A stretch of 64,000 nucleotides of DNA, taken from the NCBI GenBank assembly GCA_963680875.1, contig OY804579.1, positions 79,783,095-79,847,094 of the forward strand, given 5' to 3'. Both the position numbers and the translations under genes were made by a program. This DNA comes from Bathymodiolus brooksi. Its lineage: Eukaryota; Mollusca; Bivalvia; Mytilida; Modiolidae. Positions 20,043-34,400 of the stretch are shown in pieces; the stretch's first letter is position 1; each line of letters begins with the position of its first letter. The notes under the pieces were generated by a model that did no database searches, was not told the origin of the DNA, and saw only the letters and a program-made list of their open reading frames with translations.

Positions 20043-23000
20043 TCATGTGATATATAGTGCTTTTAATTTATTGAAGTGATTAACAAGATTTCTGATAATT
20101 AGAAATGACATCATAATAAACAAGTGATATTCAGACATTAAGATCTATTGTGATTGTGTTCTTGATTTATGTGATATTCAACAAACACATCTGGAGAGAA
20201 GTTAAGATCTATTGTGATATCGACAGGTATTCTTGATTTTTATACAATATTCAACAAACACTCATTGAGAGAAATTATTTTCACATAATTCAAGAATTGG
20301 ACAGGATGATATGAATCTAAACGACGAGTTGCGTCTTACTGATATATTACAGTTGATGTGATACCAACTATTACGAAGGAAATTTACATGATTCACATTA
20401 TATGTGGCGTAATGAAGAAATCAGACCAAAATAAAAACAAAACAAGTTGTGATTCGTGCAACGCTTGTGTAGATTATTACATTAAATAATGTATAATACA
20501 TTTATATATATAAAAAAAAACATTGTCTAGACTACTTATTTAAATATTACACAGTGACTACATGTATATGTGTTTTTTTTTCAATTCTTTGTGATGAAAC
20601 TTTTTTTCATGGGGTTAGTTTGGTTGTTACATAAATAATTGAATTTCCCCATACTATTGCTAATTTCATCAGCTTTCATGTCCCTGTGTAGCCTCTATAG
20701 CATTTTATTTTAATCCCCAGGTGTATGTACAATTCAATCAATTCAGAAGACGGCATGGTTTGTTTTAACAAGGTATGGTGCCATCAAATTAGGATGCAAT
20801 ATTTTTATTAGCTGTTGTATTTTTTTTCCGTTTGTCTCACAATGTTGTGATTTTTATATGCATATTAATATAATTTTCAAATTCAGATTTATAAATCTTA
20901 AAATATAGTCGAGAATGTCCTTTGTAAACTTTTAAAGCTTGAAATCATCATTATTATGTAAATTAATTGTTATACTGTTGGAATGAAATATGTGCAGTGT
21001 AATATTATTTCATTTGATATTCAGATGAGTAATGCATTTAAAATAAATATGAACCTTGTCATATTGGCTATGTTGATTACTTGACCATGTTGATTACATG
21101 ATTATGTTAATTACATGACTATGTTGATTACATGATTATGTTGATTACACTGTCTGCCTGAGAGTGGTGGAAGGCTGTAGCTGTCATCTTGTCTATAATA
21201 CTCTGTGTCATATGAACCAAATTTCCAAAATATTTTACCTATTTTTTTATATGCACATTCCTTGCCCTTTTGCTTTCAAAATCCAATACAATACAAGGTA
21301 AATGGTCTATGTTTTATGTTCTCTCTGGACAATTTGAATGAGTGAATACGCCCCCCCTTGACATTCTCTTCTGAGATTTAACATTACATGGTTGCCATCT
21401 TTGTATCTAATGGGACCCCAAGTTGTTTTCCTCGCTTCATTGATTTTACCTCTATATTCTGTTTATCATGTTTATGTTTAGGCATATCTGAGGTTTGTTT
21501 ATGACTTAAATATGACAAAGTTGTCGTGCATTGTAGGCCAATGTTTCGTCTTCATTTTACCTACTGGAGAATTCTGTGAAAATCCGACTGAATGCTCCCA
21601 GGTTACATTTCTGGTACAAACAATGCTTGAAAAGTCAGTGTTAAATCTCATATGACAGATGAATAAAACCACTAGATCCAAAAAGATTCAAATGAAGGAC
21701 AAGTCATTGTTGAATTTGATTTGACCCAGATTCAATCTCTCAGATGCACTTCAAAGTTTGAGGTAACAGTCAGTAGTTTTCAATTCCCGACCATATTATT
21801 TGACTTTTGAAGGCTCTAAGGAGTGACAGAATATAGATATTGCATCACGTGATTGAACAGGAAACTTTATCAAAGTAATTGAAATAGTCCAAAAATGATT
21901 ATTATTTAAAATAAACTTTTGCTTGTGTCACTGCTCAATGATCCATATTTGCCATCCAATAATTTTATATAAAGTGAAAGTGAGATAGTGTATGTACAAA
22001 TGAATTTAGGGCTAAAAATAGATGATCTAGAAAATAAAAAAATGTTGTACATTAGTCTCCTTATCAGACCAGATTTCAGATGCACAGACAGTACAATACT
22101 ATCAAACTGTTTCCATGTATAAGAGAGGCCACCCCTATTATAATGCCACTATTTAATTGCAGAAGAGATGACCTTATAAGAGAGAAAGAGGAGCTACTGT
22201 TTTTAAAAGAAAATTTATTTAAATAACAGACAATTATTGTTATTTAATAAATATTGTGAAAAAGTAAAGCTAATATATGCCTGTTGTTTTCATGTTATGG
22301 TGTGACTTACTTTTGAAACATATATTATTGAAGATGTATATGGCACTAATATCACAGTATGAAAGAAACATCATAATTTTCAGTTAATTACACACAAATA
22401 TTGGATATTCAGGTATTTCATTGACAAACTGATCTCAAATTAAACCCTATATAATGTGTTCCTTGTACATCTCTTTCATCCTTGATCATCGTTGTTGTAT
22501 TATCTTTACATGAAAGGGTTGCATGTCTCATAGTAAATTCAGTATAGTAAGTGGCATTAAACACCATAAACGCAGTAATATGATTTTATTAGTAAGTGGC
22601 ATTAAACACCATAAATGCAGTAATATGATTTTATTAGTTTGATGTTCTTTTTATTTAGTACAAGTCCAAATAAAAAGGAACTGTTTTACCTTTATTTATT
22701 TATTTAATATTTTTTTGGAGTAAGCATTTCTTTAGCAAGAATTTTTACCAGGTGTCCAATGTACACACTGCACTTTAAGGACAGTTCTATTTTAACATAC
22801 ATGGTACCCGGCAGTGATGGTACTTTGAAAATAAGGTGACCCCCCATAGTAACAAGTTACCAATTTCTGCTGCATTTTAGCATTATAATGTGCGAGGGTT
22901 GACATTTTAACATTATAATGTGCGAGGGTTGACATTTTTCTCACATGTGGAAAACACTTGCATCACTGCATCATTTCTTTTAAAGAGGGGAATGTAGTGT

Positions 23001-24175
23001 GCTAATAAAACTAGTTTGACCCCATTCAAGTGCCTGTACCAAGCCAGGAGAGTGAGAGATCATGTATATGTGTAGGGATATCAAATTTGCCTGTGATTTT
23101 TCTATTGGAACTATTTTTTGTTTTTCATTTTATTAGACACTGACCAATATGGAAGCAATTTATACATGTTAGCCATGTGTGTCATGTGTTTAATGGAACA
23201 GTCCTTAGCATGTTATCTAGTAGAAGATGAGTCTGTTTGATCTGTGATATAATACTTCAATACATGTATATAAAATTAATATATGTTTGTTACCATGGTT
23301 ACTGTATGTAAAACAAGACTTGTAGTAATATACTACACAATATTTTATTAACACCTAGATCTATATCTAGTGAGAATGTATAACCATAGTCTGTGCCAAA
23401 AACATTTTGATGAACTAAGCTGAGAGGCATAATAGAAGAATTTCCATATTTGCTTTAGCAATTTCTTTCCCCATTTTTTCACTAGCCTACACCAATATTG
23501 ACTAGATCCTTGAATTGGCCAGTGGTTTTAGGCACAGGATGTAACCACCAAATTTTTAATAGGATATAAATTTGAAAACCTTAAGAGATTATTGATGATC
23601 ATGAAAAAAAAATATTTCCATAATTTCATGTTGTATCACTTATATATGGTAGGACTGACTGACTGATAGGGATCATTTTATTTTTCTTCTTATTGGATGG
23701 TCGTTCTTGTATGCATTACACTCGTACCGATAATTTGTGTTTTTCATCCAGCACATTTCATTGTCTGTAGTTGACTCGTTTTAACAGTTTCCTTAATATA
23801 TTAAGTTATTCATGCTCAGAACTACTCATTGACCAGAGATACAATGTACATAACCTATAGATCATTTTTGCATTGTATAATAATTAAATATCATCTTCAT
23901 CTCTCTGTAACAATGTACAAAATAACAAATCTTATCATGTTTATGTATTTTTTTTTGGGGTGAAACTGGTAAGGGTAGAACTGTTACATAAGTTTATAGA
24001 ACAGACAGAATATTTGTATTTTAAGGATAATGGAATCTGATTTTTGAATGTTTTTAATTGAATGTGGTGCTTTTTTGTGTAATGAAGTTTTGCACAAATA
24101 ATTGTAGATTTAATGCAAAGTTGTACAATACCTGTTCATAAGAGAAAATAAATGATCCTACTACGGTGTATATAA
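20043..24175 (+). other. Probable SEC24 3' UTR and downstream sequence, no gene seen
   Basis: This is AT-rich sequence after the SEC24 stop with no conserved coding potential on either strand. Possible poly(A) signals AATAAA occur at 21042-21047, 22246-22251 and 24147-24152. The true cleavage site cannot be chosen from sequence alone. It contains short direct repeats (about 21066-21150, units of 'ttgattacatgattatg'), a duplicated SINE-1 tail (22545-22640) and a 30-bp duplication at about 22870-22935. Confidence 0.35.
22540..22640 (+). repeat. Two direct copies of a SINE-1 tail fragment
   Basis: 'agtaagtggcattaaacacc' followed by 'ataaacgcagtaatatgatt' occurs twice in tandem, about 45 bp apart. 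'gtggcattaaacaccataaa' is the 3' tail of SINE-1. Confidence 0.7.
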
Positions 24176-25139
24176 ATTGTCTTGTTGTGGTCTGTAGTTA
24201 AAGACTGTCAGAATAGAATTTTTTTGTTTATATTAAAAGTTGCCAATATGCAATGTTTTATATTAGTGATAAGAATTCGAATGTCTGTTGGTGAAATCGC
24301 CATTAACACGACCTAATTATAAGTCGGTTATAATGGTATTTAGTAAGAATGACACTTAAAATCGAAAATACATGATGAAATCAATAAAAACAAACCCAAA
24401 CTCTGCAAAGGGGCCTGATAAAGGGAAAATTGTAAACAAATTGTATTGCATATTATTGACAACACTTAAGTTGTCTGATTATTTTTTTTTTTTTAGAAAA
24501 AAACAAACATGAAGTTCATTATTTTAGTCTCTAATTTAAAAGAGATATCACCTAGCGTTTTCTCCTGAAAAAAAGAATATATAAAAAACTATGATGCAAT
24601 TCTACTGTCAAAATACGATTCGGCCGAAAAAAGAGAATAAATTATGCTTACCGTATACGTGTTGAAAAATGGAGTAGGTCGGTATAAGATCTTTTTTTTA
24701 ATTTTTACACAAAGCTTGCAAAATCTTTCTTTTTGTGTCGTTTTCGTGTAGAATCCGTCAATGTTTTTGTTCTTGCACAATTCGATTTGAGCACGTTTTC
24801 TTCAACAACAAACAATTTTGCATATGTGCAAACGCTTTCCCGAATGAGTTCACTGTCAGGTCGTATGAATATTGTGCATGTCAACATTGAAATTTTACTG
24901 GATACAAGAAAATCAAACAGCGACGTATTTCCTTTGTTCTAGGCTATTTACGTATGATATTATGAAAAATTTCAACTGCAATCCATATAAAACATCGAAT
25001 ATTGGCAACTTTTAATTAAATAAAAAAAATCAATTCTGACAGCCTGTATCCCTTTAATGGGTTTTGTTTTGTCATAATAGTTATATTATGAAAAGAAAAT
25101 TTAAACAGTGATGGTCAACAATTCCACCAATAACAACAA

Positions 25140-28100
25140 AACAACCACCTCTCACCTCAAACCATGGAACATAAAAAGACCTCTCACCTCAAACCATGGA
25201 ACATAAAAAGACCTCTCACCTCAAACCATGGAACATAAAAAGACCTCTCACCTCAAACCATGGAACATAAAAAGACCTCTCACCTCAAACCATGGAACAT
25301 ATAAAGACCTCTCACCTCAAACCATGGAACATAAAAAGACCTCTCACCTCAAACCATGGAACATAAAAAGACCTCTCACCTCAAACCATGGAACATAAAA
25401 AGACCTCTCACCTCAAACCATGGAACATAAAAAGACCTCTCACCTCAAACCATGGAACATAAAAAGATCTCTCACCTCAAACCATGGAACATAAAAAGAC
25501 CTCTCACCTCAAACCATGGAACATATAAAGACCTCTCACCTCAAACCATGGAACATAAAAAGACCTCTCACCTCAAACCATGGAACATAAAGACCTCTCA
25601 CCTCAAACCATGGAACATAAAAAGACCTCTTACCTCAAACCATGGAACATAAAAAGACCTCTCACCTCAAACCATGGAACATAAAAAGACCTCTCACCTC
25701 AAACCATGGAACATATAAAGACCTCTCACCTCAAACCATGGAACATAAAAAGACCTCTCACCTCAAACCATGGAACATAAAGACCTCTCACCTCAAACCA
25801 TGGAACATAAAAAGACCTCTTACCTCAAGCCATGGAACATATAAAGACCTCTCACCTCAAACCATGGAACATAAAAAGACCTCTCACCTCAAACCATGGA
25901 ACATATAAAGACCTCTTACCTCAAACCATGGAACATATAAAGACCTCTCACCTCAAACCATGGAACATAAAAAGACCTCTCACCTCAAACCATGGAACAT
26001 AAAAAGACCTCTCACCTCAAACCATGGAACATATAAAGACCTCTCACCTCAAACCATGGAACATATAAAGACCTCTCACCTCAAACCATGGAACATATAA
26101 AGACCTCTTACCTCAAACCATGGAATATAAAAAGACCTCTCACCTCAAACCATGGAACATAAAAAGACCTCTCACCTCAAACCATGGAACATAAAAAGAC
26201 CTCTCACCTCAAACCATAGAACATAAAAAGACCTCTCACCTCAAACCATGGAACATAAAAAGACCTCTCACCTCAAACCATGGAACATAAAAAGACCTCT
26301 CACCTCAAACCATGGAACATAAAAAGACCTCTCACCTCAATCCATGGAACATAAAAAGACCTCCCACCTCAAACCATAGAACATAAAAAGACCTCTCACC
26401 TCAAACCATGGAGCATAAAAAGACCTCTCACCTCAAACCATGGAACATAAAAAGACCTCTCACCTCAAACCATAGAACATAAAAAGACCTCTCACCTCAA
26501 ACCATAGAACATAAAAAGACCTCTCACCTCAAACCATGGAACATAAAAAGACCTCTTACCTCAAACCATGGAACATAAAAAGACCTCTCACCTTAAACCA
26601 TGGAACATAAAAAGACCTCTCACCTCAAACCATGGAACATAAAAAGACCTCTCACCTCAAACCATGGAACATAAAAAGACCTCTCACCTCAAACCATAGA
26701 ACATAAAAAGACCTCTCACCTCAAACCATGGAACATAAAAAGACCTCTCACCTCAAACCATAGAACATAAAAAGACCTCTCACCTCAAACCATAGAACAT
26801 AAAAAGACCTCTCACCTCAAACCATGGAACATAAAAAGACCTCTCACCTCAAACCATGGAACATAAAAAGACCTCTCACCTCAAACCATGGAACATAAAA
26901 AGACCTCTCACCTCAAACCATAGAACATAAAAAGACCTCTCACCTCAAACCATAGAACATAAAAAGACCTCTTACCTCAAACCATGGAACATAAAAAGAC
27001 CTCTCACCTCAAACCATAGAACATAAAAAGACCTCTCACCTCAAACCATGGAACATAAAAAGACCTCTTACCTCAAACCATGGAACATAAAAAGACCTCT
27101 CACCTCAAACCATGGAACATAAAAAGACCTCTCACCTCAAACCATGGAACATAAAAAGACCTCTCACCTCAAACCATGGAACATAAAAAGACCTCTTACC
27201 TCAAACCATGGAAAATAAAAAGACCTCTCACCTCAAACCATGGAACATAAAAAGACCTCTCACCTCAAACCATGGAACATAAAAAGACCTCTCACCTCAA
27301 ACCATGGAACATAAAAAGACCTCTCACCTCAAACCATGGAACATAAAAAGACCTCTCACCTCAAACCATAGAACATAAAAAGACCTCTCACCTCAAACCA
27401 TGGAACATAAAAAGACCTCTCACCTCAAACCATGGAACATAAAAAGACCTCTTACCTCAAACCATGGAACATAAAAAGACCTCTCACCTCAAACCATGGA
27501 ACATAAAAAGACCTCTCACCTCAAACCATGGAACATAAAAAGACCTCTCACCTCAAACCATGGAACATAAAAAGACCTCTCACCTCAAACCATGGAACAT
27601 AAAAAGACCTCTCACCTCAAACCATAGAACATAAAAAGACCTCTCACCTCAAACCATGGAACATAAAAAGACCTCTCACCTCAAACCATGGAACATAAAA
27701 AGACCTCTTACCTCAAACCATGGAACATAAAAAGACCTCTCACCTCAAACCATGGAACATAAAAAGACCTCTCACCTCAAACCATGGAACATAAAAAGAC
27801 CTCTCACCTCAAACCATGGAACATAAAAAGATCTCTAAACCATAGAACATATAAAGACCTCTCACCTCAAACCATGGAACATAAAAAGACCTCTCACCTC
27901 AAACCATGGAACATAAAAAGACCTCTCACCTCAAACCATGGAACATAAAAAGATCTCTAAACCATAGAACATATAAAGACCTCTCACCTCAAACCATGGA
28001 ACATAAAAAGACCTCTCACCTCAAACCATGGAACATAAAAAGATCTCTAAACCATAGAACATAAAAAGACCTCTCACCTCAAACCATGGAACATAAAAAA

Positions 28101-30896
28101 GACCTCTCACCTCAAACCATGGAACATAAAAAAGACCTCTCACCTCAAACCATGGAACATAAAAAGACCTCTCACCTCAAACCATGGAACATAAAAAGAT
28201 CTCTAAACCATAGAACATATAAAGACCTCTCACCTCAAACAATGGAACATAAAAAAGACCTCTCACCTCAAACCATGGAACATAAAAAAGACCTCTCACC
28301 TCAAACCATGGAACATAAAAAAAGACCTCACCTCAATCCATGGAACATAAAAAGACCTCTCACCTCAAACCATGGAACAGAAAAAAGACCTCTCACCTCA
28401 AACCATGGAACATAAAAAAGACCTCTCACCTCAAACCATGGAACATAAAAAGACCTCTTACCTCAAACCATGGAACAAAAAGACCTCTCACCTGAAACCA
28501 TGGAACATATAAAGACCTCTCACCTCAAACCATGGAACATAAAAAGATCTATCACCTCAAACCATGGAACATAAAAAGACCTCTCACCTCAAACCATGGA
28601 ACATAAAAAGATCTCTAAACCATAGAACATATAAAGACCTCTCACCTCAAACCATGGAACATAAAAAAGACCTCTCACCTCAAACCATGGAACATAAAAA
28701 AGACCTCTCACCTCAAACCATGGAACATAAAAAGACCTCTCACCTCAAACCATGGAACATAAAAAGACCTCTCACCTCAAACCATGGAACATAAAAAGAC
28801 CTCTTACCTCAAACCATGGAACATAAAAAGACCTCTCACCTCAAACCATGGAACATAAAAAGACCTCTCACCTCAAACCATGGAACATAAAAAGACCTCA
28901 AACCATGGAACATAAAAAGACCTCTCACCTCAAACCATGGAACATAAAAAGACCTCTCACCTCAAACCATGGAACATAAAAAGACCTCTCACCTCAAACC
29001 ATGGAACATAAAAAGACCTCTCACCTCAAACCATGGAACATAAAAAGACCTCTCACCTCAAACCATGGAACATAAAAAGACCTCTCACCTCAAACCATGG
29101 AACATAAAAAGACCTCTTACCTCAAACCATGGAACATAAAAAGACCTCTCACCTCAAACCATGGAACATAAAAAGACCTCTTACCTCAAACCATGGAACA
29201 TAAAAAGACCTCTCACCTCAAACCATGGAACATAAAAAGACCTCTTACCTCAAACCATGGAACATAAAAAGACCTCTCACCTCAAACCATGGAACATAAA
29301 AAGACCTCTTACCTCAAACCATGGAACATAAAAAGACCTCTCACCTCAAACCATGGAACATAAAAAGATCTCTAAACCATAGAACATATAAAGACCTCTC
29401 ACCTCAAACCATGGAACATAAAAAGACCTCTCACCTCAAACCGTGGAACATAAAAAGACCTCTCACCTCAAACCATGGAACATAAAAAGACCTCTCACCT
29501 CAAACCATGGAACATAAAAAGATCTCTAAACCATAGAACATATAAAGACCTCTCACCTCAAACCATGGAACATAAAAAGACCTCTCACCTCAAACCATGG
29601 AACATAAAAAGACCTCTCACCTCAAACCATGGAACATAAAAAGACCTCTCACCTCAAACCATGGAACATAAAAAGATCTCTAAACCATAGAACATATAAA
29701 GACCTCTCACCTCAAACCATGGAACATAAAAAGACCTCTCACCTCAAACCATGGAACATAAAAAGATCTCAAACCATAGAACATATAGACCTCTCACCTC
29801 AAACAATGGAACATAAAAAAGACCTCTCACCTCAAACCATGGAACATAAAAAAGACCTCTCACCTCAAACCATGGAACATAAAAAAAGACCTCACCTCAA
29901 TCCATGGAACATAAAAAGACCTCTCACCTCAAACCATGGAACATAAAAAAGACCTCTCACCTCAAACCATGGAACATAAAAAAGACCTCTCACCTCAAAC
30001 CATGGAACAAAAAGACCTCTCACCTCAAACCATGGAACATATAAAGACCTCTCACCTCAAACCATGGAACATAAAAAGATCTATCACCTCAAACCATGGA
30101 ACATAAAAAGACCTCTCACCTCAAACCATGGAACATAAAAAGATCTCTAAACCATAGAACATATAAAGACCTCTCACCTCAAACCATGGAACATAAAAAA
30201 GACCTCTCACCTCAAACCATGGAACATAAAAAAGACCTCTCACCTCAAACCATGGAACATAAAAAAAGACCTCACCTCAATCCATGGAACATAAAAAGAC
30301 CTCTCACCTCAAACCATGGAACATAAAAAAGACCTCTCACCTCAAACCATGGAACATAAAAAAACCTCTCACCTCAAACCATGGAACATAAAAAGACCTC
30401 TCACCTCAAACCATGGAACATAAGACCTCTCGCCTCAAACCATGGAACATAAAAAGACCTCTCACCTCAAACCATAGAACATAAAAAGACCTCTCACCTC
30501 AAACCATGGAACATAAAAAGACCTCTCACCTCAAACCATGGAACATAAAAAGACCTCTCACCTCAAACCATGGAACATAAAAGAGACCTCACCTCAAACC
30601 ATGGAACATAAAAAGACCTCTCACCTCAAACCATGGAACATAAAAAGACCTCACCTCAAATCATGGAATATAAAAAGACCTCTCACCTCAAACCATGGAA
30701 CATAAAAGAGACCTCACCTCAAACCATGGAACATAAAAAGACCTCTCACCTCAAACCATGGAACATAAAAGACCTCTCACCTCAAACCATGGAACATAAA
30801 AAGATCTCTCACCTCAAACCATGGAACATAAAAAGATCTCTCACCTCAAACCATAGAACATATAAAGACCTCTCACCTCAAACCATGGAACATAAG
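25140..30896 (+). repeat. 5.7-kb minisatellite of a 32-bp unit, about 180 copies, with variant units
   Basis: The unit is 'ccatggaacataaaaagacc' plus 'tctcacctcaaa'. Variants include 'atataaag' for 'ataaaaag' and 'catagaac' for 'catggaac'. Shortened units 'agatctctaaaccatagaac' lack the 'cacct' segment. Units with six or seven A's appear after 28090. Blocks with the same variant order recur (for example around 28160-28560, 29600-30060 and 30090-30330), so the second half is built of larger duplications. Because 32 is not a multiple of 3, all three frames are cycled, giving long repetitive open frames without biological meaning. It lies between the 3' ends of the two convergent genes. Confidence 0.97.
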
Positions 30897-30899
30897 CCA

Positions 30900-31222
30900 A
30901 GTGAGCAATTTTTCAGCTATATCATGGCAAGAACAAATTACATTTTGATGAGATTATGATCTCCACTTTGTACTAGACCAACATGTTGGATATTGCTTGC
31001 TCACTGAAACAGCAATTCACAGGTAGACATGTCGCTACACTCATACACATTATCCTGATTCTGAGGTAACCCGTCTTTGTTCTTAGTCCTTAATGTTGCA
31101 TGCTCAACGGAGAAGCAGCAAAAACTTATTTTATATTCTTTCATTTGACCCGAACTGGTCTTGAAACCCACGATCTACTGCACTCGAGGTGAACTCTAAC
31201 CGTTACACCACCGATGCAGTTT
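30900..31222 (-). mobile_element. SINE-2 (tRNA-derived), complete
   Basis: Read on the - strand it opens 'actgcatcggtggtgtaacg' 'gttagag', an A-box-like tRNA 5' half, then 'gatcgtgggtttcaagacca', a B-box-like segment. The family body ('cttctccgttgagcatgcaa', 'gtctacctgtgaattgct', 'tctagtacaaagtggag') follows, ending 'gcttggc'. It abuts the 32-bp array with no gap. Confidence 0.7.
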
Positions 31223-31271
31223 ATTAATAATGGTAGTGGCAGACTTGTTCAACTACATATAGTTTCAATGA

Positions 31272-31412
31272 TCAAATTTTATTTCTGATACTGTTTATAA
31301 TATCTCTATTAACTGCATCTTCATCATTCACACATTTTATAAAGTCTGATAATTGTTGATGAAGGTCTGAATTTGGTTTGAATACTGTTCTATCTTCATC
31401 CACCTCTAACAC
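31272..31412 (-). CDS. Minus-strand gene last coding exon
   Basis: The acceptor 'tgttgtag' precedes '[20 protein letters not shown]' '[20 protein letters not shown]' 'SIRNKI' and TGA at 31274-31272. The 3' UTR would run into the SINE-2 at 31222. Confidence 0.87.
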   Translation of the reverse strand: MLEVDEDRTVFKPNSDLHQQLSDFIKCVNDEDAVNRDIINSIRNKI

Positions 31413-34400
31413 CTACAACACAAATTACCAGTATGTACTATTTTAAATTAAAACCTTGAATTAAAAAAAAACTATTATTGATTTATAAACTATTATTATT
31501 TGCAGTTTTGTCCAATGAAATGAGGGGCCGTCGTGGTCGTATGATAGTTGGATTAATATTTACAACTACCTGCGTAATCTGTGCCTATCATCACTAATGT
31601 TGCGAGTTCGAATCCCACTCATGGCGAGGTGTACTCAATACAACATTATGTGTTTAAGTTTGTCAGTGACTTGCCACAGGTCAGTTATTTGTTTTTCTCC
31701 GGGTACTACGGTTACCTCCACCAATAAAACAGACCACAAAAATATAACTGTAATATTGTTGAAAGTGACATTAAACACCATAAACCTAACCCCTCCAATG
31801 AAATGCAAGGAAACTGCAATAGGCAAACTGAACTGAAATTATTCATGTATTAGTAAGTAAATAACACTGTTTTGTAGCTTGTGAAAATTTTATACGGTGA
31901 AACTTGTTTAAACCGAACCTCATTGGGACCAAGTTTTGTGTTCACAATAGACAGGTGTTCAGTTTATACAGGAGAAATTTATAAACATGAGGTGGGTTTC
32001 CAATTTATTCTGTAGTTTTCTATGTATATCTTTGAACAAAAATTGATGTCCAAATGTCAGGACATTATTATGACAATGAAGAGAGTGTTCAGTTGGTGAA
32101 CATCTAGATAAACAATATGTGCTATCTGACTAAAAAATTACTAAAATGGTGATAAAAGACAGAATCTATGGGAAAATTATCTCAGTAACTCACTTGCATC
32201 ATCATGTCACTTTTCTGATAACTGAGCAATATACAACCTCATTACTATGAGTGAGTCATTGTTGTTTAAGGCAAAATGAGAAATTTTTCAGCTATACAAA
32301 TGTATGAAGAAAATGTTACAGATTATGATGATGTCCACTTTGTACTAGCCCAACATGCTTAGGGTGATTTTTATAGTGTTAGTTCACTGAAATAACAAGC
32401 TGTGGGTAGACATGTTGCTCCACTCGGACACATTATCCAGATTCCTATTCAACCAGTCTTTGCTCTTACTCCTTAATGTTGCATGCTTAGCGGAGAAGCA
32501 GCTATTAACAATTTTATAGTCTTTGGTTTGACTAGATCTACTGGCTCAAGGCAAGCATGCTTACCATTACACCACAGATGCATTAATGTTTATACTACAG
32601 AATGAATGTACAGTGCTCTCTCGTTATACCGCCACCTTTTGGACCAGAGAAATTTTTGGCGGTAAGCGAGGGTGGCGGTACAACGAGGGAACACAGTTAT
32701 ACATGGACACGTGAACTAGCAATGAATCTTCTGAATGAGAAAAGATGATGGATATAAAGGAATATTTAAACTTGTGTACATATGTAAATGTTTTATTTGA
32801 CAATAAATACAAAAAATAAATTAAAACAAATTAATTTTATTCACGATGCCAATTCAAGTCGAACTGAATTTCACAGTTTCTGAATAAAATCCGACAAGGA
32901 GACCTGTCCGTTTTCTCTTTGGTGTTGACATGTTTACAACTAAAATTTGGACTAAACTGTTTAATTAATTACAAAATCTGTCCAGGTAAACTCTAATCAC
33001 CGGATTTACATCGTAGGACCAGTTGACAAAATAAACACATAAAAACCAAGTACCGTGACAAGTGTATTGATTCAGTTCGGACAACAATCAATTATGAATC
33101 TTTATAAAAGTAATCACAATTTGGCATAATTAACGAGGGAAAATATAATAATTTTGACACTTTTGTACTGAAAATTGTTTGGCGGATGGCGATATGCGAG
33201 GTTGGCATTATAACGAGGGAATTATAACGCATATAAAACGGGACTTCAGAAAATCGTGGCGATAAGCGAGTTTGGCGTTAAAACAAGGGAGCACTGTATT
33301 GTACTTACAACATGTATCAATTGTAATGTTGTCTGTAGAGAACTGAGATCACTGGCTGTAATAGTGATGAGAACTTCAAACAGAAGTTTGTTCCAGGAAC
33401 ATTTCAATAGATCTAATACTGAAAAAAAATAAAACCATAATGAATTATCTGAGAAATATATGAAATTAGACTATAAACAAATGGTAATATAAGCAAGTTC
33501 CTTACACAACTACCCGGTACAATGGTTTAATTGATAAAAAGATGAAATAAAATGAAAAACACAAAAAATACAACAGTTCTAAAATCTAATTTAAAAAATC
33601 GTAAAAACAGACACAAAATGAATACCCTAACACACGTATATATGACAGCTCACATTCCTAGATTGGTACAGAAGCAAAATGAATACCCTAACACACGTAT
33701 ATATGACAGCTCACATTCCTAGATTGGTACAGAAGCAAAATGAATACCCTAACACACGTATATATGACAGCTCACATTCCTAGATTGGTACAGAAGCAAA
33801 ATGAATACCCTAACACACGTATATATGACAGCTCACATTCCTAGCTTGGTACAGAAGCAAAATGAATACCCTAACACACGTATATATGACAGCTCACATT
33901 CCTAGCTTGGTACAGAAGCAAAATGAATACCCTAACACGTATATATGACAGCTCACATTCCTAGCTTGGTACAGAAGCAAAATGAATACCCTAACACACG
34001 TATATATATGACAGCTCACATTCCTAGCTTGGTACAGAAGCAAAATGAATACCCTAACACGTATATATGACAGCTCACATTCCTAGCTTGGTACAGAAGC
34101 AAAATGAATACCCTAACACACGTATATATGACAGTTCACATTCCTAGCTTGGTACAGAAGCAAAATGAATACCCTAACACACGTATATATGACAGCTCAC
34201 ATTCCTAGCTTGGTACAGAAGCAAAATGAATACCCTAACACGTATATATGACAGCTCACATTCCTAGATTGGTACAGAAGCAAAATGAATACCCTAACAC
34301 ACGTATATATGACAGCTCACATTCCTAGCTTGGTACAGAAGCAAAATGAATACCCTAACACACGTATATATGACAGCTCACATTCCTAGCTTGGTACAGA

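Noticed and set aside
25452..30959. Repetitive ORFs of the MEHKK... type
   Set aside because: The 32-bp unit cycles through all three frames, so such frames arise automatically; indels between units break them freely.
31523..31620. tRNA gene
   Set aside because: The box B and tRNA-like head belong to SINE copies with a common non-tRNA body and tail; no complete cloverleaf was found.
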